Source of the DNA: Dissulfurimicrobium hydrothermale
GTDB taxonomy: Bacteria; Desulfobacterota; Dissulfuribacteria; Dissulfuribacterales; Sh68
Length of the DNA: 64,000 bases
Direction: 5' to 3'
Assembly (NCBI RefSeq): GCF_022026155.1
Contig: NZ_CP085041.1
Span: 218,306-282,305, forward strand
The notes below the pieces were generated by a model. It was not told the origin of the DNA. It did no database searches and saw only the letters and a list, made by a program, of their open reading frames with translations. Shown in pieces: positions 58,075 to 64,000 of the stretch. The stretch's first letter is position 1. Every line of letters starts with the position of its first letter. The translations under genes and the position numbers were made by a program.

Positions 58075-59307
58075 TCAGATGGTCCGCAAATAGTCACAGG
58101 ATTTAAAATGGAATAATATCCCATCAATTTTTTGTCCCATTTTAAATTTACTATTTGCCGGTATCATTGCATATCCATCTGCCTGGCTGACGCTTGATAT
58201 TGCCCCGGAGTGTTTAAATGTGTTTTCAGCGTAAACCTTTCCTTCTGCCTCTTTAAGTTTAAACGGCATTAAAGTATCTCTATCACCTGTTTCAACATCG
58301 TTATCTAAGATTGCAGAAATTCTTTTTTCTTTAAATTTCAGGCGTGATTTTTTAAACAAAATTGGAAGGAATAATGCATCGATTATTATAAATGCTGACG
58401 TAGGGTTGCCGGGTAAACCAATGATAGATTTGTCTTTAACTTTTCCAAAAAATGTTGGTTTCCCTGGTTTAATAAAAAGTTTATGAAATAACATATCACC
58501 TTTTTCTTCAATAATTTTATATGCTATATCTTTATCTCCCATTGATGTCCCGCCAGTCATTATCATTATATCTATTTCATCATCTTGCCAGGCTCTTTCC
58601 AAAATTTTATCTATATCTTCTTTAACATCATTTACAATCCCATAATGTTTTATAGTAAAAAAACCCGCTAACATAGATTTGATGATATAGGAATTAGAAT
58701 CGTAAATTTTCCCGTTTTTCAGTTCTCTTTCGTGTACCCCATTTAGAGGAATAATTTCGTCTCCAGTTATCAAAATTCCGATCTTAAATTTGCCGTATAC
58801 TTCTATTTTTGCATTTCCATTTGCTGCAAGAAGCCCTATTTTTGGCGGAGTTAATATTTCCCCTTTGTTTACAATTTTCTCTCCTTTTTTGACATCGCTT
58901 CCAATATCATCGTAATTTTTGTTATTACTTGTTTTTAATATTACTATTTTATCTTCATTTATAATTTGTGTATCTTCTATCATGATAACCATAGTGCAGT
59001 TTTGTGGTAATTTGCAACCTGTTGCAACCTTTATACATTCGCCTCTTCGCACTGCAATCTCTGAAATTTCTCCAGCATCAATTGCATCCACTATCTTTAA
59101 TCCTTTTTCCATTCCCCCTTTTATATCTTCACTTCGTATGGCAAATCCATCTACTGCACATCTCTTGAAATTTAAAATATTTTCTTTAGCAAAGACATCT
59201 TTAGCACAGACCCTCATCAGTGCTTTATCAAGTTCAATTTCTTCTGTTTTATCTATCATTGGCAAATTCTTATCAATAATGTCTTTTGCATCGTTAAACG
59301 ATATCAT
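58075..59307 (-). CDS. moeA: Molybdopterin molybdenumtransferase
   Basis: The 410-residue protein has MoeA motifs: CAVDGFAIRSEDI, ATGCKLPQN, ILITGDEIIPL, MIMTGGTSMGDKD, IGLPGNPTSAF and a C-terminal domain IV. It inserts molybdate into adenylated molybdopterin for the formate dehydrogenase encoded next door. Its DNA is strikingly A+T-rich and its protein Lys/Ile/Asn-rich compared with genes left of 57 kb, suggesting transfer. Confidence 0.94.
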   Translation of the reverse strand: MISFNDAKDIIDKNLPMIDKTEEIELDKALMRVCAKDVFAKENILNFKRCAVDGFAIRSEDIKGGMEKGLKIVDAIDAGEISEIAVRRGECIKVATGCKLPQNCTMVIMIEDTQIINEDKIVILKTSNNKNYDDIGSDVKKGEKIVNKGEILTPPKIGLLAANGNAKIEVYGKFKIGILITGDEIIPLNGVHERELKNGKIYDSNSYIIKSMLAGFFTIKHYGIVNDVKEDIDKILERAWQDDEIDIMIMTGGTSMGDKDIAYKIIEEKGDMLFHKLFIKPGKPTFFGKVKDKSIIGLPGNPTSAFIIIDALFLPILFKKSRLKFKEKRISAILDNDVETGDRDTLMPFKLKEAEGKVYAENTFKHSGAISSVSQADGYAMIPANSKFKMGQKIDGILFHFKSCDYLRTI

Positions 59308-59340
59308 TTTAGATAGTTATTCTCCTTTTTCAGGTTATGA

Positions 59341-60102
59341 TTATTGAATGATACGCCAAGGAGCATGAAAGATATTGACCCTATCTGGCCTGGCATATCC
59401 AATCAGTGTAATATTTGCCCGCCTTGCGATTTCAAGCGCAAGCGATGATGGGGCAGTCCGTGACATGACAATTGGTATGCCTAACTGCGCACATTTAAGA
59501 ACCATATCCGATGTCAATCGGCCTGTAGTATATATCGCCCCATTGGGCGATAATTTGTTCAAGAGAATAGCACCGATAATTTTGTCCACAGCATTGTGTC
59601 TTCCGATGTCTTCATAACAGAGTTTAGTTTTATCTTCAGACCAAAACCCACATGTGTGAACACAGTGGGTTTCCTGTTGTAAGCTTGAGTAATGGAGTAC
59701 CTCTGTAATAAATTGTCTGATATCCTGAAGTGTTATAGTGTATTCTTGAACTTTATTAAAAATGTCTTTCAGCATCTCTCTCGCAATCCTTCCTGTGCCA
59801 CCACATCCTGAAGTAACAATCATCTCTTTTGGCTCTATGCTTTCTATGTCTGCATAGACAGCTATGCTACCTTCTTGGCATATATATATCTCTTTCACTT
59901 CATCATGAATAGATATATACCCTTGTCCAAATAAAAAACCAACGGCAAACTCTTTAAGTCCGACAGGAAGCAGCATTGAAGAAGCAGTGTATTTATCATT
60001 TAAGAATACTTGATAAGGAACTTCTATGGCTAAATTTTCGTCCCTATATGTTTCTTCCTTTGGTTCAAGAATAAGAGTTTGAGCTTCTATCTTTAGTTCC
60101 AT
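59341..60102 (-). CDS. fdhD: Formate dehydrogenase accessory sulfurtransferase
   Basis: The 253-residue protein has IAVEVPYQVFLNDKYTA, SGCGGTGRIARE and HTCGFWSEDKTKLCYEDIGRHNAVDKIIG, the FdhD signature. It moves sulfur from IscS to the molybdenum cofactor of formate dehydrogenase. Only one cysteine stands in the SGCGGTG loop, where E. coli has CxxC; single-Cys versions are known in other bacteria. It shares the A+T-rich composition of moeA. Confidence 0.94.
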   Translation of the reverse strand: MELKIEAQTLILEPKEETYRDENLAIEVPYQVFLNDKYTASSMLLPVGLKEFAVGFLFGQGYISIHDEVKEIYICQEGSIAVYADIESIEPKEMIVTSGCGGTGRIAREMLKDIFNKVQEYTITLQDIRQFITEVLHYSSLQQETHCVHTCGFWSEDKTKLCYEDIGRHNAVDKIIGAILLNKLSPNGAIYTTGRLTSDMVLKCAQLGIPIVMSRTAPSSLALEIARRANITLIGYARPDRVNIFHAPWRIIQ

Positions 60103-60148
60103 CTGTAATTTATGAGCTTTATTGTAATTTATAATTTTTTAAGACTAT

Positions 60149-63100
60149 TCAATCAGGATATTTTTTAATATTTACAGCGCATACCTTAAATTCTGGTATC
60201 TTAGCCACAGGATCAAGGGCAGAATTGGTTAGCTGATTGGTAGGACTCTCGGCAAAATGGAAGGTCATAAATACTGTCCCTTTTGGCGATCTTTCACTTA
60301 CTTTTGCTTTAGCCTTAATCTCTCCTCTTCTTGAGGATATAGTTACTGTATCACCATCTTCAATTTCTAAATTTTTGGCGTCATAGGGATTGATTTCAAT
60401 TAATTCTTCATTTTGCATTTCATTAAGTATGCTACACTTTCTTGTCATGGTGCCTGTGTGGTAGTGGAAAAGGTTTCGGCCTGTGGAAAGAATGAATGGA
60501 TATTTATGGTCTGGATTTTCAATGGAAGGTTTATACTCAAGCGGAACAAATTTTCCCTTGCCACGTGTGAATCTTTCAGCATGCAAATACCGGGTGCCTG
60601 GATGGGTCACATTTGGACATGGCCATTGCAGGCTGATCTTTTTAAGCCGTTCGTAATTGATACCGGCATATGAAGGGGTAAGCTCTGCAATATGTCTTGC
60701 GTCAGAGTCGCTGAGAACCGGATTCTCACCCATAATATAGACGGCCTTCACCCTTCCTTCGTCGATAGCATCAAAAAGCTCTGTAAGATATAGGCCAGGT
60801 CTGTCGGACAAGGTGCAACCCCAGACCTTTTCGAATTTATTTTTGACTGCCTTGTCATCGACCCGCTGATAACCTGGGTAGGAAGCCGGCAGGGCGCCCA
60901 TATCACAGGCGCCCTGTACATTATTTTGTCCCCTTAAGGGATTTACCCCGGATGATGGTTTGCCTACATTTCCTGTAATCAGGGCGAGATTGGAAACGGC
61001 CATCACATTGTCAGTCCCGTGGGAGTGCTGAGTAATACCCATGGCATAGAGAATGGTTGCGGGACGGTTTTCAGCAAAGGCCTTTGCCGCCCTGACCAAA
61101 TCTGCTATTGTCACACCTGTAATTTCAGATACCCGCTTAAGGTCAAAATTGATAAGCGATGACTTGAATTCATCAAAATTTTCACATCGTTTGTCAATAA
61201 ATTCCCTGTCCAGGAGGCCTTCCTCGAGAATTACTCTGGCCATACCCATTAGTAATGGCACATCTGTCCCAGATTTGTGTCTCAGCCAGATATGAGCAAG
61301 TTTACAAAGACCGATCTCCCTCGGATCGACCACTATGAGTTTCCCGCCATTTTTTATCGCCCTTTTTATTTGAAGAAAGATAACAGGGTGATTCTCCACC
61401 GTATTTGTACCAATCGCCAGGATACAGGCCGCATCTCCTATCTCTTCAATGGAATTTGTCATTGCACCGCTTCCAAGCGTGGCGGCCAGAGCGGATACTG
61501 TAGGGGCGTGACAAAGGCGTGCGCAGTGATCTATGTTGTTTGTACCCATTACCGCCCTAACAAACTTTTGAAACACATAGTTTTCTTCATTGGTGCACTT
61601 GGCAGAGGAGAGGGTGGCAAAGCTGTCTCCTCTGTAATTTGATAATTTTTTGGCTATGAAATCAATAGCATATTCATGGGGCACCTCGGTGAATGGCTCG
61701 GTCAGGCCTTCCCTGATAAGTGGACGCGTAAGTCGATTGGGATGGCGCTGGAACTCAAATCCAAATCTACCCTTTACGCATAGTTCGCCGTAGTTTGGCG
61801 GGGCATCCGGCTGTGCCTTCACCTCAAGTATCACATTATGCTTTGTGTGGACTTCGATGTTACAACCTGTCCCGCAGTAGGTGCAGACACTCTTTGTAAT
61901 ATCGGCCTCACCTGGAAGAAGAGGCAGGAAGACATTCTTTTTTACTAAAGCCCCTGTTGGACAGTTATCAACACAGGCTCCGCAAGAAACACATTGCCTA
62001 TTTATTTCGATTGCCTTTTCTGTAACTGTGTCATCTATTTCTTTATAATTAATTTTGATGGCATCAAATGCGCAAGATCGCTCACACTTATGACAAATTA
62101 TGCACTTATTTGCATCAATTTGAATAGATTTGTGATTATTTATTATGGGATATCTGAGTCGATCAGTCGCATCTTTTGTGCTTATATTGTAATCTCTTGA
62201 GAGTTCTCGATATTTACACTTGGCAAGGCCCAGACAGCCGCACTGAAGACAGCGTCTGGCTTCGCGCACGGCCATTTCCTCTGTATAGCCAAATTCGACA
62301 TCGTCAAAATCTTTTACCCGCCTTTCACCTGGGCGAGCAGGCATTGAGACACGAGGATAAAGTGACATTCCGTCAAAATTTTTCATGTCCACTTCCTCAA
62401 AACGCCTGCCTCTGGTGAAATTGAAGCGACCGTCAAAGGAGATATTGTGTCGACCAGTAAGGTCCTTATGAATGGCCTCCGCCGCTCTCCGTCCTGCATC
62501 AACCGCCTGGGTTGTGGTCCTTGGGCCGGAGGCGACATCACCGGCGGCATAAACCCATGGAAGATTTGTTTTCATGGTGGTGGGGTTGACTTTGATGGTC
62601 CCTGTTGAGCTTATCGACAGCCTTGCCTCAACCTCGCCAAACTCAATAATTCGAGGATCCCCTTGCTGACCGAGGGCTGAGACAACGGTATCCGCTGCCA
62701 ATACAAGACGAGACCCATCCATCGGCTTTGGCTCCCTGTTTCCTCGTTCATCAGGTTCTCCAAGGACAGTCCTTGCAAGCTCCAATTGAAGGCCTTGGTC
62801 GCCGAGCCTTGATATTCTCACAGGCATGGCCATGAGAAATAAACGCACCCCTTCTGCCTCGGCGTCTTTTACATCCCTCAGATGGACCGGCATCTCCTGT
62901 CTCGATCTGGGATAGACCACGGTTACTTCCGCCTTAAGACGCCTTAGCGCTCGGGCCGCTGCCACTGCGGTCCGCCCACCTCCTATGACTATTACACTGC
63001 GGCCTGCGTTGACCGTCTCATTGTCGTTTATTTTTCTAAGGAGCTCCATGCCATCTACTGCAAGGTGCGCCCCCTCTATCTCAAGCGGCTTACTACGTGG

Positions 63101-63964
63101 TTGTCCTGTGGCAATAAGAATGGAGTTATAGCCTTGTTCAAACAATGATTTAAGGTCGAAATCCCTTCCCCACCTGACCTTGGTCTTGAGATGAATGCCC
63201 ATGCGAAGGATGTTATTTATCTCATAATCTACATATTTTCGGGGAAGCATAAATGCTGGTATCCCATAGCGGGCCATCCCGCCCAGATCTTCTTCGGTCT
63301 CGAATATGGTGACCTCATGCCCGTTCTTTCGAAGATAATAGGCAGCGGCAAGTCCTGCTGGTCCGCCTCCTATAATGGCCACCCTGTAGCCGGTTGGAGG
63401 CGCAATACTTACCGGCCTCGGCCCTTCCTTTATGGAGTTATCAACCACAAAACGTTTCAGGTCGTTGATAGCGATAGGCTCATCCACCAAGACCCTGCGG
63501 CAACGGCTTTCACAGAACCTCGGGCAGACGCGGCAGATGATGCCAGGCAGGGCGTTCTTTTCCCGAATCAGCTCAAGGGCGGCCCTGAACAGACGGTTTG
63601 CTATGAGATTTACATAACCCTGGACGTTTATGCCAATAGGACAAGTAAGGTTGCACGGGGCCTTGCAGTCTCCGTAGTGGTGAGAGGCCAGTTTTTGAAG
63701 TCTCTCCCGCCTCCATGCTATAAGGGCATGGGTGTCTGTCGTCACCACCATGCCATCCTTGACCTCGGTGCGGCAAGCCCTGCGATGTTCGCCGTTTATA
63801 TCAACCAGACACAAGAGACAAGGCCGCAGGGCATCATCCTTACCTGGAAGGTGACACAAGTGCGGGATCGGGATACCAGCGCCTTTAGCGGCGTCAAGCA
63901 CTGTGGCGCCCCCAGACACTACTATCTGTCGGGCGTCAATGGTCAGAGTGACCTGTCGCTTCAT
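60149..63964 (-). CDS. Formate dehydrogenase alpha subunit fused to GltD-like flavin module
   Basis: The 1271-residue protein reads in order: [2Fe-2S] domain (Cys37, 49, 52, 64); a GltD-type cysteine region (CKAPCNLTCP, CRVCPRFCESRC); FAD loop VAIIGGGPAGLAAAYYL near 190; NAD(P) loop SVIVIGGGRTAVAAARAL; two 4Fe-4S clusters (CIICHKCERSC, CVSCGACVDNC); the molybdenum-enzyme cluster CTYCGTGC; and a bis-MGD domain with DHCARLCHAPTV. The Cys in ARLCH stands where selenocysteine occurs in many relatives. It should oxidise formate or reduce CO2 in the cytoplasm with NAD(P)H. fdhD and moeA follow on the same strand. Confidence 0.92.
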   Translation of the reverse strand: MKRQVTLTIDARQIVVSGGATVLDAAKGAGIPIPHLCHLPGKDDALRPCLLCLVDINGEHRRACRTEVKDGMVVTTDTHALIAWRRERLQKLASHHYGDCKAPCNLTCPIGINVQGYVNLIANRLFRAALELIREKNALPGIICRVCPRFCESRCRRVLVDEPIAINDLKRFVVDNSIKEGPRPVSIAPPTGYRVAIIGGGPAGLAAAYYLRKNGHEVTIFETEEDLGGMARYGIPAFMLPRKYVDYEINNILRMGIHLKTKVRWGRDFDLKSLFEQGYNSILIATGQPRSKPLEIEGAHLAVDGMELLRKINDNETVNAGRSVIVIGGGRTAVAAARALRRLKAEVTVVYPRSRQEMPVHLRDVKDAEAEGVRLFLMAMPVRISRLGDQGLQLELARTVLGEPDERGNREPKPMDGSRLVLAADTVVSALGQQGDPRIIEFGEVEARLSISSTGTIKVNPTTMKTNLPWVYAAGDVASGPRTTTQAVDAGRRAAEAIHKDLTGRHNISFDGRFNFTRGRRFEEVDMKNFDGMSLYPRVSMPARPGERRVKDFDDVEFGYTEEMAVREARRCLQCGCLGLAKCKYRELSRDYNISTKDATDRLRYPIINNHKSIQIDANKCIICHKCERSCAFDAIKINYKEIDDTVTEKAIEINRQCVSCGACVDNCPTGALVKKNVFLPLLPGEADITKSVCTYCGTGCNIEVHTKHNVILEVKAQPDAPPNYGELCVKGRFGFEFQRHPNRLTRPLIREGLTEPFTEVPHEYAIDFIAKKLSNYRGDSFATLSSAKCTNEENYVFQKFVRAVMGTNNIDHCARLCHAPTVSALAATLGSGAMTNSIEEIGDAACILAIGTNTVENHPVIFLQIKRAIKNGGKLIVVDPREIGLCKLAHIWLRHKSGTDVPLLMGMARVILEEGLLDREFIDKRCENFDEFKSSLINFDLKRVSEITGVTIADLVRAAKAFAENRPATILYAMGITQHSHGTDNVMAVSNLALITGNVGKPSSGVNPLRGQNNVQGACDMGALPASYPGYQRVDDKAVKNKFEKVWGCTLSDRPGLYLTELFDAIDEGRVKAVYIMGENPVLSDSDARHIAELTPSYAGINYERLKKISLQWPCPNVTHPGTRYLHAERFTRGKGKFVPLEYKPSIENPDHKYPFILSTGRNLFHYHTGTMTRKCSILNEMQNEELIEINPYDAKNLEIEDGDTVTISSRRGEIKAKAKVSERSPKGTVFMTFHFAESPTNQLTNSALDPVAKIPEFKVCAVNIKKYPD

Positions 63965-64000
63965 CGTTCATGAAACCATTTCACCATTTACCAAAGCTAA

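Noticed and set aside
61500-61535. Selenocysteine in formate dehydrogenase
   Set aside because: The active-site codon in ARLCH is a normal Cys codon and the frame is open without TGA.

Overview
The window looks like chromosome from an anaerobic, sulfur- or metal-cycling bacterium of the former Deltaproteobacteria (Desulfobacterota type). That assignment is an inference from gene content: multiheme cytochromes c, desulfoferrodoxin, rubredoxins, rubredoxin:oxygen oxidoreductase, a DVU0298-like protein, a split-Soret-type protein, and a molybdenum formate dehydrogenase. No 16S rRNA or other phylogenetic marker suited to a firm placement was found by eye. Genes are dense and often overlap by 1-30 bp. 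Base composition is moderate, except for two patches: a GC-rich broken P-type ATPase (11.25-12.45 kb) and a visibly A+T-rich moeA-fdhD block (58.0-60.1 kb).

Layout. (1) 1-6.4 kb: a pentaheme-or-larger cytochrome and an octaheme hydroxylamine-oxidoreductase-family cytochrome, followed on the same strand by desulfoferrodoxin, ferritin, two rubredoxins, a DsrE-like protein, an A-type flavoprotein (Roo) and a HEAT-like protein. Together these form a nitrogen-oxide and oxygen defence/respiration block. (2) 6.5-11.1 kb: an unusual phosphatase-fold/PAS sensor, cytochrome bd oxidase (cydAB) and an outer-membrane barrel protein. (3) 11.25-14.75 kb: a P-type H+-ATPase pseudogene and an unrecognised AAA+ ATPase. 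(4) 14.7-17.9 kb, minus strand: pstS-phoB-phoR behind a Pho-box-like site. (5) 18.1-24.0 kb: a glycine-zipper lipoprotein, a tightly coupled operon of lysine-2,3-aminomutase-like enzyme, two D-Ala-D-Ala-ligase-type ATP-grasp enzymes and a GNAT acetyltransferase (probably a beta-lysine-derived small molecule), then an orphan VgrG3-like muramidase. (6) 24.1-29.3 kb: a defence-like cassette with an orphan HicB, a truncated excisionase-type HTH, and a huge SF1 helicase/MTES_1575-type nuclease/GreA-like fusion carrying two frameshifts.

(7) 29.3-36.4 kb, minus strand: nadC, valS, an AddB-like nuclease and a frameshifted coiled-coil protein with a 29-residue super-repeat. (8) 36.4-39.5 kb: a repeat-rich stretch with two copies of a GC-rich palindrome, a frameshifted IS110-family element whose 5' non-coding end folds into a chain of hairpins (possible bridge RNA), and two type IV pilins, the first preceded by a sigma-54-type promoter. 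(9) 39.5-47.3 kb: rplU-rpmA-glycosyltransferase, a thioredoxin-reductase-like enzyme, a small HTH protein, gatB-mtnA-tadA with a tRNA-Ser(CGA) that overlaps the tadA 3' end, and cobB/cbiA. (10) 47.5-56.3 kb: a complete chemotaxis-type operon cheY-cheB-cheR-mcp-cheA-cheW followed by a DnaJ-like gene. (11) 56.4-64 kb, minus strand: a truncated DUF1016 protein, a Tat-exported split-Soret-like protein, moeA, fdhD and a 1271-residue formate dehydrogenase fused to a GltD-like flavin module.

Best candidates for something new are the KamA/ATP-grasp/GNAT operon, the helicase-nuclease-Gre fusion with its HTH/HicB leader, the candidate IS110 bridge RNA beside a REP-like palindrome, and the AAA+ protein at 12.5 kb. 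Domain assignments were made by reading translated sequence; no database search was run.
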